DNA from: JBBPYA01 sp038200385
GTDB lineage: Bacteria > Actinomycetota > Actinomycetes > Mycobacteriales > Geodermatophilaceae
Reading direction: 5' to 3'
DNA: 9,689 bases
NCBI GenBank assembly: GCA_038200385.1
Contig: JBBPYA010000053.1
Span: 1-9,689 of the forward strand
In this document: positions 1 to 6,266 of the stretch, one piece after another
How the letters are laid out: each line of letters opens with the position of its first letter
Numbering within the stretch: position 1 is the first letter of the stretch
The notes under the pieces: model-generated
What the model was told of the DNA's origin: nothing
What the model saw: the letters and a program-made list of their open reading frames with translations, nothing else
Databases searched by the model: none
Program-made: the position numbers and the translations under genes

Positions 1-227
1 GCCGCGGCTTCGCCGGCGCACGTCCGACCGCTCGCGGCCTGCTCGCCGGCTACTTCGACCTGCAACGGGAGGCGCGAGATCCGCGCATCATCAGTGTCTC
101 GCCCTACACCGCACGCCTGTTCGTCCACCAGTTCCGAGTGAGCACGATGGACGAACTCGACGACGACTTCGGCGGGCTGCTCTGCGAGGCCTACCAGGTC
201 GGTGCGGGCGCCCACGTCTCCCGGTGA
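1..227 (+). CDS. C-terminal part of a DUF5655-like protein
   Basis: The reading frame starting at base 3 stays open to a TGA at 225-227 and encodes about 74 residues; the 5' end lies outside the window. Codons are strongly G/C-ending, as expected for a real gene here. The fragment contains an aromatic/basic start followed by PTARGLLAGYFDL, then SPYTARLFVHQFRV, an acidic MDELDDDF stretch and a closing AYQVGAGAH. This order (Phe-rich strand, 'HxFR' strand, 'ELDDxF' helix, 'AYxVG' helix) resembles the C-terminal half of the DUF5655 family, small domains of unknown function common in actinobacteria. The assignment is from memory of the family pattern and is moderate. It lies on the plus strand, opposite to the polysaccharide operon, and has no evident functional link to it. 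Confidence 0.55.
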   Translation, partial: RGFAGARPTARGLLAGYFDLQREARDPRIISVSPYTARLFVHQFRVSTMDELDDDFGGLLCEAYQVGAGAHVSR

Positions 228-495
228 CCGGGCCTGGCGGCCGGGCAGGAACCCGCACGATCCATCTCGGTCGGTCCGCCTGACCCGCTAGCGGATCGGT
301 CTGCGACACGTGCGGAGGTGCGGTTCTGTCGCCCCGCGATCTGCCGCTGTCGGCCAAGATCTGCAGTCGGCGCCGGAGGACGCCGCCGGGTCCGCAGGCG
401 GGACTGAGTCCACCTCCGAGAGCAAACAGCGTTGATCGATGGTGGCGAACTCCTTTGCCCGGCACCGCGGACCGCCGGCAGACGAAGGAGACGTC
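228..495. other. Gap of 268 bases without a convincing gene
   Basis: No reading frame here has believable composition; the long minus-strand frame crossing it is Arg/Pro/Gly-rich and looks like an antisense shadow. The stretch holds several short symmetric elements: a 10-base palindrome CCGCTAGCGG (285-294), a GGACT-G-AGTCC palindrome (401-411), an 8-base inverted repeat CGGAGGTG (313-320) / CACCTCCG (411-418), and an imperfect direct repeat starting GATCTGC at 338 and 358. I see no clear sigma-70-like promoter or classical terminator with a T-run. The 3' end leads into the ribosome binding site of the truncated ankyrin-type gene at 496. Confidence 0.4.
485..490 (+). promoter_or_regulatory. 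Strong ribosome binding site of the truncated ankyrin-type gene
   Basis: AAGGAG lies 5 bases before the ATG at 496. It fixes the start at 496 rather than the earlier in-frame start at 439, and shows that this remnant still carries its original translation start. Confidence 0.7.
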
Positions 496-664
496 ATGCC
501 TGACCTTCCCTCGCGCCCTGACCTCGGCCAGCTTCGCCGCCAGGCGAAGGACCTCCTGCGAGCGGCCCAGCGCGACGACACAGATGCGGTCGCCCGACTA
601 CACGCCGTGTCGGATCGCCTGATCTTCAGCTGCTCGTCGAGGCGTTCAGGCCACCGCGGATGCG
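496..664 (+). pseudogene. 5' remnant of an ankyrin-type gene (truncated)
   Basis: The ATG at 496, behind a good ribosome binding site, opens a protein beginning MPDLPSRPDLGQLRRQ, then AKDLLRAAQRDD and AVARLHAVSDRL. This N-terminus (Pro-rich start, 'LxxLRRQAKDLLRA', 'DAVARxxAVSDRL') is typical of actinobacterial ankyrin-repeat proteins, which normally continue with 'TLSSAQLALAREYGFASWPxLK' and then ankyrin repeats. Here similarity stops after residue 42 (base ~621). The frame stays open to 894 but becomes Ser/Arg-rich and runs antisense through the mannose synthase gene, so the rest is not real protein. I call it a gene broken at about 621-665 by deletion or by arrival of the neighbouring locus. 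A small 42-residue-plus peptide could still be translated. The intact family's role is unknown to me. Confidence 0.6.
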
Positions 665-672
665 ATCAGGCG
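616..672. repeat. 9-base inverted repeat at the left truncation point
   Basis: CGCCTGATC (616-624) and GATCAGGCG (664-672) are perfect inverted copies separated by 39 bases. The left arm falls where the ankyrin-type gene loses similarity; the right arm covers the stop codon of the mannose synthase gene. It could be a weak transcription terminator with a long loop, or a rearrangement scar, or chance. There is no T-run on either strand. Confidence 0.35.
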
Positions 673-1478
673 GCTTCGCCCAGCTGCAGCCGTGGGGCGG
701 CGTGGCTGTGGGGCGCCGAGCCGGCCCGCGGCCGCAGCCGTTCACCGCGGGAGAGCCGTAGCAGCTGCCGGGTTCGCTCGGCGATTGCCCACCAGGTCAC
801 CCGGACCAGCGACTCACGGACGATGTCGCCGGTCATCTTGCTGGTGCCCAGCACCCGCTCAACGAAAGTGATCGGTACCTCGATGACCTGGTAGCCGGCC
901 CGCAGCGCCCGCCACGCGAGCTCGACCTGGAAACAGTAGCCTTGCGAGGCCACTTCGGTCAGCTGCAGCTCATCGAGGACCTCGCGGCGGTAGGCGCGGT
1001 AGCCGCCGGTGACGTCCTGCACCCGCAGACCGAGCGCCCGCCGGGTGTAGGCGTTGCCGGCCCGAGATAGCAGCTGGCGGTGCAGCGGCCAGTTCAGCAC
1101 CTCCCCGCCGGCCACCCAGCGTGAGCCGAGGACGACGTCGGCGTCGGACAGCGCCCGCAGGATCCGGGGCAGTTCCTCGGGCTGGTGCGATCCATCGGCG
1201 TCCATCTCGACCAGCACGTCGTAGTCACGATCCAGGCCCCAGGCGAAGCCGGCGAGGTAGGCCGCGCCGAGGCCTTCCTTGGTGGTGCGGTGCAGGACGT
1301 GCACCGAGGAGTCGAAGCGGGCCAGACCGTCGGCGACGTCGCCGGTGCCGTCGGGTGAGCCGTCGTCGACGACCAGCACGTGCGCGTCGGGTACAGCCGC
1401 GCGGACCCGGGCGGTGATCAGCGGCAGGTTTTCCCGCTCGTCGTAGGTCGGGATGATCACAAGGGTGCGGTCGGGCAT
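666..1478 (-). CDS. ppm1: Polyprenol monophosphomannose synthase (GT2)
   Basis: A 270-residue cytoplasmic or membrane-associated GT2 enzyme that by family moves mannose from GDP-mannose to polyprenyl phosphate, giving the lipid donor used by GT-C mannosyltransferases on the outer face. Visible motifs: IIPTYDEREN (8-17), DDGSPDGT (38-45), KEGLGAAYLAGF (67-78), the metal-binding DADG (93-96), LGSRWVAGG (117-125), DVTGGYRAYRR (155-165), GYCFQVEL (180-187) and SKMTG (213-217). The order and spacing match the dolichol/polyprenol-phosphate-mannose synthase family. There is no C-terminal membrane or acyltransferase domain, as in the stand-alone mycobacterial Ppm1 catalytic domain; the Arg-rich tail after residue 240 may hold it at the membrane. 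Start ATG at 1478, with AGAGAG about 10 bases upstream. It is the last gene of the minus-strand operon, 30 bases after the sortase. The sugar could be glucose instead, as this fold is shared. Confidence 0.9.
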   Translation of the reverse strand: MPDRTLVIIPTYDERENLPLITARVRAAVPDAHVLVVDDGSPDGTGDVADGLARFDSSVHVLHRTTKEGLGAAYLAGFAWGLDRDYDVLVEMDADGSHQPEELPRILRALSDADVVLGSRWVAGGEVLNWPLHRQLLSRAGNAYTRRALGLRVQDVTGGYRAYRREVLDELQLTEVASQGYCFQVELAWRALRAGYQVIEVPITFVERVLGTSKMTGDIVRESLVRVTWWAIAERTRQLLRLSRGERLRPRAGSAPHSHAAPRLQLGEAA

Positions 1479-1508
1479 CTCGGGTCAGCTCTCTGCGTGG
1501 GCCACGGG

Positions 1509-2111
1509 TCAGCTGACCGCGGTGGCGAAGACGATGGTGTTGTCCAGGTAGGAGCGCTCGACGGAGTCGAAAGCGCCGCTGCAGGTGATGAGCCGTAGTT
1601 GGGCGTCCGGCGTCGGGCCGTAGACCAGTTCGGTCGGGAAGTCGTCCTTGGACGCGGTGACCAGCCGATCGACCCGGAAGGTCACCGTGTCGCCGTCGGA
1701 GAGGCCGACCTGCACCTCGTCGCCGGGGGCCAGGTCAGGCAGGCGGTAGAAGATCGCCGGCCCGTCTGCTGCGGAGTCGACGTGCCCGGCGATGACCGCC
1801 GGGCCCTGCTCCCCCGGCAGCGGCCCGTCGGCGAACACCCCGGCCTGGGCGAAGTCCTGTGGGGCGGCCAGGGTGCCGTCGGGCAGCAGGCCCAGCTGCT
1901 CCAGCGGCGAGGCCTCCACCCCGATCGCCGGGATGACCACAGAGGTCGCGGTCACGTCGGAGGCGGCTGGCAGCGGTGCCGGGCCGGTCGGCAAGGCCGA
2001 GGACGGCGCCGACGTCGTGGGCGCCGGGGCCGATACCGACGGCTGCCCGGCGCAGCCAGCCAGCACCATCAGGGTCAGGGCGGCACCGGAGGCCGTGGTT
2101 GCCCACCTCAT
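1509..2111 (-). CDS. Class F sortase, lipoprotein form
   Basis: A 200-residue exported transpeptidase. Residues 1-20 are a lipoprotein signal ending in lipobox LAGC (17-20), so Cys20 should be lipidated; a Pro/Ser/Ala/Thr linker runs to about residue 52. The catalytic beta-barrel follows: IPAIGV (60-65), PGEQGPAVIAGHVDS with His110, LPDLAPGD, LRLITCSGAFD with Cys177, and RSYLDNTIVFA with Arg186. This His/Cys/Arg set and the 'GPAVIAGHVDS' and 'LITCSG' wording fit class F sortases of actinobacteria. I chose ATG at 2111 because it gives a clean signal peptide and GAGG lies 7 bases upstream; a longer in-frame start at 2183 adds only Arg-rich shadow sequence. The ATG overlaps the stop of the GH8 gene (ATGA), implying coupled translation. 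A DUF4397 protein two genes upstream is the obvious candidate partner. Confidence 0.9.
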   Translation of the reverse strand: MRWATTASGAALTLMVLAGCAGQPSVSAPAPTTSAPSSALPTGPAPLPAASDVTATSVVIPAIGVEASPLEQLGLLPDGTLAAPQDFAQAGVFADGPLPGEQGPAVIAGHVDSAADGPAIFYRLPDLAPGDEVQVGLSDGDTVTFRVDRLVTASKDDFPTELVYGPTPDAQLRLITCSGAFDSVERSYLDNTIVFATAVS

Positions 2112-3265
2112 GCTGCTGCCTCGACCGGTGGACAGCCGCCGAGCGCGTCGTCGGTGAGCATGAAGCGGCCCAGCGCCGCCCACGCCCCGCCGTAGTAGGT
2201 CGGGGTCAGCTGCTGCAGGTGGTCGGCGTCGACCAGTTCGTCGGCGGCCCGCGAGTTCTCACCGGCCGCGGCCACCGCGGCGGCCTGACCGACGGCCGCG
2301 ACGACGGATTCGGTCTCGCCCATCGGCGAGCCGCCGAGGTCCAACTCGGCGACGTCCCCGCCCCGGTCCAGGGCGTCGGCCATGTCGGCGGCCAGCACCC
2401 GGTCGGCCCGGTCGCAGGACTCAGCGAACCGGATCGGGGTGCGGGCGGCGTCGTAGCCGTAGCGGACGCTCTGCCCGCGTCCCTGCACTCCGGGCATCGC
2501 CTCGACCCGCCCGTCGGCGTGCACCTGCGCCCAATCCGGGGGCAGCGGCGACTGGTCGAGCAGGGCCGCCGTGATCCTCTGGCTGCCCTCGTCGAGCTCG
2601 GCCCACCGTGGGTCGCCGGATGCCTCGGCGAGCACGGCGGTCGCGACGGGTGAGGCGTAGCTGGGGTTGTAGCTGTAGGGCTCGGTGCTCGCCCACTGAC
2701 CGGCGGTCAGGATCCGACCGGCGCCGGTCCGCACCGTATCCAGGTCCAGCACCGCCTGGCCCAGCGCCACCCCGTCGGCGGTGAAGGCCGGGTCCCCGAA
2801 GTTTGTACCGGCCAGGATCAGTGCCCGGGCGGCGTCGAGGTCGGCATCCGAGGCGGACGACGGGTCGACGACGTCACCGTCCTCCCACCGCCAGCTCAAC
2901 AACCCGTCTGGGCGCTGCAGGTTCGTCTTCGTCCAGTCCCAGACGGTAGAGAACGTCTGCCGGTCCCCGACGCCGACCGCAACGAGCAGCGCGTAAGCCT
3001 GGCCCTCGCTGACGGTGTCTCCGCCCTGGTCGGTGCGTTCCACCCGGCCGTCGTCCTCGACGTAGTCGGCCAGGAACGCCGCCCCGGCTTCATTCGCGGT
3101 GTAGATCTGCAGGGCGTCGTCGTCGGCGCCGGCCGACGGGGTCGACGCGCCCGGCGTCCGGTCGCGGGCATCGTCGCGCTCAGTGACGAGACCAGCTAGC
3201 AGACTGGCGACGACGACGGCGGCTGCGCCGACGGCCACCAGCATGGTGACCGAGCGCCGGCTCAC
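2108..3265 (-). CDS. Membrane-anchored glycoside hydrolase family 8
   Basis: A 385-residue GH8-type enzyme (family of beta-1,4-glucanases, chitosanases, BcsZ of cellulose synthesis). Residues about 5-27 form a hydrophobic signal or anchor without lipobox Cys, then an acidic linker to ~50. Catalytic features are present: SEGQAYALLVAVG with probable acid Glu87, WRWEDG (125-130), ASDADLDAARALILAGTNF (138-156) matching the GH8 signature at all but one position with Asp140 in place, and RYGYDAARTPIR with probable base Asp272. It probably trims or edits the polysaccharide made by the GT2 synthase, as BcsZ does for cellulose. The start is GTG at 3265 within a GTGA overlap with the DUF4397 stop; longer in-frame extensions are antisense-like Arg/His-rich sequence. 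The stop overlaps the sortase start. Substrate cannot be read from sequence. Confidence 0.85.
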   Translation of the reverse strand: MSRRSVTMLVAVGAAAVVVASLLAGLVTERDDARDRTPGASTPSAGADDDALQIYTANEAGAAFLADYVEDDGRVERTDQGGDTVSEGQAYALLVAVGVGDRQTFSTVWDWTKTNLQRPDGLLSWRWEDGDVVDPSSASDADLDAARALILAGTNFGDPAFTADGVALGQAVLDLDTVRTGAGRILTAGQWASTEPYSYNPSYASPVATAVLAEASGDPRWAELDEGSQRITAALLDQSPLPPDWAQVHADGRVEAMPGVQGRGQSVRYGYDAARTPIRFAESCDRADRVLAADMADALDRGGDVAELDLGGSPMGETESVVAAVGQAAAVAAAGENSRAADELVDADHLQQLTPTYYGGAWAALGRFMLTDDALGGCPPVEAAA

Positions 3266-4188
3266 CGCAGGGCCGCCCGGGTGGCCCTGCGGCGGACGGC
3301 CACCAGTGCCCCGCCGGTGAGCAACACACCGGTCAGCACCAGCGCGGCGGGCAGGGTCGAGGTGTCCGGCGCCCCGATCGACGGCCCATCGATGACCGAC
3401 GTGGCGGCGGAACCGCCCCCGGTCTCGACTCCGCCGGCCGGGGTCATCGCGCCGACGCTGGAGGAGTCGATCGTCGCCTCGATGGAGAGGTCGTTCCCGC
3501 GGTCGAGCACGATCAGGGTGCTGACGGTGCCCGGCTGCACGGTGACCTCCGTCGTGGTCGGCTCCCCGGATGCACCGGTGAGCTGGATCGTCCACACCCC
3601 GGGAGCGATCGCGGCGTAACCGGTGGCGGTGCCGAACGCGGCGTCCTGGGCGATCAATGGGCCGCCGGCGGCCTGCACGGTGACCTCCGGGGAGGAGACC
3701 GAGGCCTGGACCAGCCGGATCCGACTCTGTCCGTCAGCCGGCGCGGTCAAGTCATCGGTGAACACGGTGCCGGTGAGGTCGATGTTCTTGCCGACCGCGG
3801 CGACCGTGTAGGCGGTGCCGGCCTCGACGGTGACCGCCTGGGTGACCACCGGGGTGGCGCCCGGGGAGCCGCCGGCCGGGAGCATCGAGGCGGTGTACGT
3901 GCCGGCCGGGACCCGTTCGTAGGCCGAGATGTCGCCGTAGGCGACGTCGGACAGAGCGAGCATCGACTGGCTGTCGCTGAACGCGGTCAGCGAGACGTCT
4001 ACCGCAGGGGTGTCGGGGGAGAAGTGCGCCAGCCGGACCCAGCCCTGTCCGGAGTCCGGGGACGGGGCGTCCTCGGCGGAGACCGGGCTGGCGAACACGG
4101 CCAGCCCGGTGAGCAGCAGGCCGCTGAGCGCGGCCAGCACGCCCAGCCGGGCATGCAGCCGCGTGGGACTCGACATTGAGGATGACAC
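3262..4188 (-). CDS. Exported DUF4397 surface protein with C-terminal membrane tail
   Basis: A 308-residue secreted protein. Residues 1-38 are a signal peptide with likely cleavage after VSA (36-38). Two related beta-rich repeats follow: WVRLAHFSPDTPAVDV (50-65) to about 145, and RIRLVQASVSSPEVTV (156-171) to about 235, each ending in an 'AGTAYTV' or 'PGTVSTL' strand. 'VRLxHxSPDxPAVDV' is the hallmark of DUF4397. A Gly/Ser/Thr linker (250-278) precedes a hydrophobic helix (279-297) and RRRATR. This is the shape of a cell-wall sorting signal, but no LPXTG is present; APDTS (273-277) and LPAAL (279-283) are the only related strings. Start GTG at 4188 is fixed by AGGAGG 8 bases upstream. It lies between the GT-C and GH8 genes and shares an operon with a sortase, so it may be the sortase substrate; it could instead stay membrane-anchored. 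Confidence 0.85.
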   Translation of the reverse strand: MSSSMSSPTRLHARLGVLAALSGLLLTGLAVFASPVSAEDAPSPDSGQGWVRLAHFSPDTPAVDVSLTAFSDSQSMLALSDVAYGDISAYERVPAGTYTASMLPAGGSPGATPVVTQAVTVEAGTAYTVAAVGKNIDLTGTVFTDDLTAPADGQSRIRLVQASVSSPEVTVQAAGGPLIAQDAAFGTATGYAAIAPGVWTIQLTGASGEPTTTEVTVQPGTVSTLIVLDRGNDLSIEATIDSSSVGAMTPAGGVETGGGSAATSVIDGPSIGAPDTSTLPAALVLTGVLLTGGALVAVRRRATRAALR

Positions 4189-4196
4189 GGTGTTGG

Positions 4197-4202
4197 CCTC
4201 CT
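4197..4202 (-). promoter_or_regulatory. Consensus ribosome binding site of the DUF4397 gene
   Basis: The minus strand reads AGGAGG here, 8 bases before the GTG at 4188. It is the best site in the operon and decides the GTG start over the internal ATG at 4176. It suggests the surface protein is made in larger amounts than the enzymes around it. Confidence 0.7.
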
Positions 4203-4256
4203 GGATCGGTGCGGTCGGGTTGGGGGGTCTCGGGTCCGAGTCGTGGCGACGGCGAG

Positions 4257-6266
4257 TCAGGGGGTGCCCACCGGGAGGACGCCGTCGGTGCCGACCAGCG
4301 ACCAGGTCACCAGCAGTCCGTCGTTGGTCAACTCCACCGAGGCCGGGGCGAATGCGCCGGGCTGGCTGGTGAGGTAGTCGGCGAGCTGCGCGGCGGTGTC
4401 CAAGTCGCCGGCGAGCGGTCGGCCGTCGACCGCGCTGACCAGCACCTGGCGACGCGGCAGTTCGGTGTCGTTCTCGCCGGCGACCGGCGGGGCGTCAGCG
4501 ACGGTGAGCTGGCCGACCGCGCCGGCCGCGGCGGGTAGCGTCGTCAGAGCGCGGCCGTCGACCCGGCCTCCGGCGGTCAGGTCGCGGGCGGCCGAGGAGA
4601 AGGTCAGGTCGGTGTTCTGCACCAGTTCGGCGCCGGCGGCTTCCCGGGCCGTCTGTTGGGCGGCGCGGGCGGCGTCGGCTGCCTGGGCGCCAGCGGGGTC
4701 GACCCGCAGCACCTGCACCCGCTGGTCACCGGTTCCGAAGCTGGCCACCTCGGTGGCGTTGTCGATCGTCTCGGCGACGATGGGGAACCCGTCGGGGAAG
4801 GTCCGCAGCGAGTCCGTGGTGATCACGTAGTCGTAGTCCGACCAGCCGTTGGGAGCCAGCGCGGCGACGGCGGGGTCGGTGTCCACCTTGTAGTACCAGA
4901 CGACGTCGTCTGGGTCGTAGCCCGCGCGGACGAGGTCGACCCACATGGCGTCGTCGACGATCAGCCGCTGGTCGGTGGGGACGTTCTGCTCGATCCAGGC
5001 TTGCGCGTCGGCTGTCGGGCGGTCCAGGTCGGCCCGCAGCAGGCCGCGGAGCTGGACGAACCAGATCGGCGCGGCCACCGCGGCGGTCGCCACGGCAAGC
5101 AGGGTGGTCACCGCGATCCCGGTCCGCCGTCGGAGGGGGCTGCGCCGAGTCCGCGCGGCCCGCAGGCTGGTCTCGACCGCGCCGGTGATCAGCAGCGCCC
5201 CGAGCGGGAGCAGCGCGATGACGTAGGGCACCGGCAGGTACCCCGGGCGGAGCATGAACGCGACCAGGAACAGCAGGGCACCGGCCAGCGGCCACAGCCG
5301 CCGGTTGCGCAGGGCGACCAGGGCCGCGATGGGCGTGGCCACGATGAACACCGGGTCCAGCTGCCACCACTGTCCGAAGGTGACCCGGGACAGGCTCGAT
5401 ACGTCGAACAGCGAGCCGCTGGCGTCCCGGCCGACCAACTGGAAGGTGACGCCGTCCCACAGGCTGTTGCGGTCGGCGCCGGGCAGCAGCTCCCCCTTCA
5501 ACGTGGCCAGCAGGGCGTACGAGCCGCCCACCAGGGTCAGCACCGCGGCCGCGACCGACAGCGAATAGCGCCTCGTGGTGCGGTCGGCTCCCCGCCACAG
5601 CTGCCAGGCCAGGAACGGCAGGAACAGCAGGTACGTCTCCTTGGACAGCACCGCCACGGCGAAGGCCGCAGCCGCAGCGGCGTAGGCCAGCAGCTGCCGG
5701 CGCGGAGCCAGGGCCAGCACGAAGGCGGCCAGCAGCCAGGGGGTGGCGATGTTGTCCAGGTACACCGAACGGTGGAACTGCACGGCCAGCGGAGACAGCG
5801 CGAACAGCGCCACCGCGGCTGCCGCCGCCGGTCGGGAGAACCGCAACCGCCGGGCCAGCAGGAACAGCAGCACCGCCGAGGCCAGGGTGGCCATCACCAT
5901 GAACTCGCGGCCGGCCATGACCGCGGAGCTGTACCGCGACAGCGCCCCGGTCAGCTGGAACCAGGCCGACATCTGGATCCAGCCCAGCGGCGGGTGGTCG
6001 TAGAAGTACGCGTAATGGGTGAGGGCGCCGAGGTCGGAGACGGCGAACGCCTGGGCGACGTAGGTGCCCTCGTCGTCGAAGCGCTGCGGGATGCCGGTCA
6101 TGTTGACCGTCTGCACGACCCCGGCGAGGACGAACACCGGGGCGAACCAGGTCAGCGATGCCCTGTGCCGGCTCGACCAGGACCTCAGCCGGGCGATGCG
6201 GCCGGGCTCGGTGGGTGGCTCCACCAATGCAGCTAGCGCTAGCCGCTCCAGAGTGCTGGTGGCCAT
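4257..6266 (-). CDS. GT39/PMT-like GT-C glycosyltransferase with large outer domain
   Basis: A 669-residue polytopic membrane protein. After a ~38-residue cytoplasmic start there is a first membrane helix (39-55), then an outer loop RFDDEGTYVAQ (62-72) carrying the acidic pair expected of GT-C catalytic loops, and YDHPPLGW (89-96). Further helices run to about 404, with HRSVYLDN (165-172) and SKETYLLFLPFLAW (208-221). The pattern fits GT39/ArnT/PMT-type enzymes that take sugars from polyprenyl phosphate on the outer face. The remaining ~265 residues are soluble: a part rich in Asp/Trp/Tyr (415-525), an Ala/Gln helix (526-548), and a second domain (549-669) I do not recognise. Start ATG at 6266 shares one base with the upstream stop (TGATG) and has GAGAGG 7 bases upstream. 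The downstream mannose synthase probably supplies its donor; whether the acceptor is the polymer or a protein is unknown. Confidence 0.85.
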   Translation of the reverse strand: MATSTLERLALAALVEPPTEPGRIARLRSWSSRHRASLTWFAPVFVLAGVVQTVNMTGIPQRFDDEGTYVAQAFAVSDLGALTHYAYFYDHPPLGWIQMSAWFQLTGALSRYSSAVMAGREFMVMATLASAVLLFLLARRLRFSRPAAAAAVALFALSPLAVQFHRSVYLDNIATPWLLAAFVLALAPRRQLLAYAAAAAAFAVAVLSKETYLLFLPFLAWQLWRGADRTTRRYSLSVAAAVLTLVGGSYALLATLKGELLPGADRNSLWDGVTFQLVGRDASGSLFDVSSLSRVTFGQWWQLDPVFIVATPIAALVALRNRRLWPLAGALLFLVAFMLRPGYLPVPYVIALLPLGALLITGAVETSLRAARTRRSPLRRRTGIAVTTLLAVATAAVAAPIWFVQLRGLLRADLDRPTADAQAWIEQNVPTDQRLIVDDAMWVDLVRAGYDPDDVVWYYKVDTDPAVAALAPNGWSDYDYVITTDSLRTFPDGFPIVAETIDNATEVASFGTGDQRVQVLRVDPAGAQAADAARAAQQTAREAAGAELVQNTDLTFSSAARDLTAGGRVDGRALTTLPAAAGAVGQLTVADAPPVAGENDTELPRRQVLVSAVDGRPLAGDLDTAAQLADYLTSQPGAFAPASVELTNDGLLVTWSLVGTDGVLPVGTP

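Noticed and set aside
285..294. CCGCTAGCGG palindrome as an operator
   Set aside because: Short, isolated, and the gene downstream is a remnant; nothing ties it to regulation.
91..465. 124-codon minus-strand frame in the left gap
   Set aside because: Arg/Pro/Gly-rich, overlaps the end of the DUF5655-like gene and has no recognisable domain.
2112..2183. Longer sortase start at 2183
   Set aside because: Adds 24 Arg-rich residues before an ideal lipoprotein signal; the ATG at 2111 has its own ribosome binding site.
3266..3595. N-terminal extension of the GH8 gene
   Set aside because: The added 110 residues are Arg/His/Asp-rich, read through the DUF4397 gene in another frame, and would bury the signal anchor.
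4229..4240. CTCGG-GT-CCGAG hairpin between the GT-C and DUF4397 genes as a terminator
   Set aside because: Two-base loop, short stem and no T-run; it would also split an operon whose genes appear to work together.
4656..6236. 526-codon plus-strand open frame
   Set aside because: It is antisense to the GT-C gene and made of Gly/Gln/Arg/His-rich low-complexity sequence without domains; a typical shadow in GC-rich DNA.
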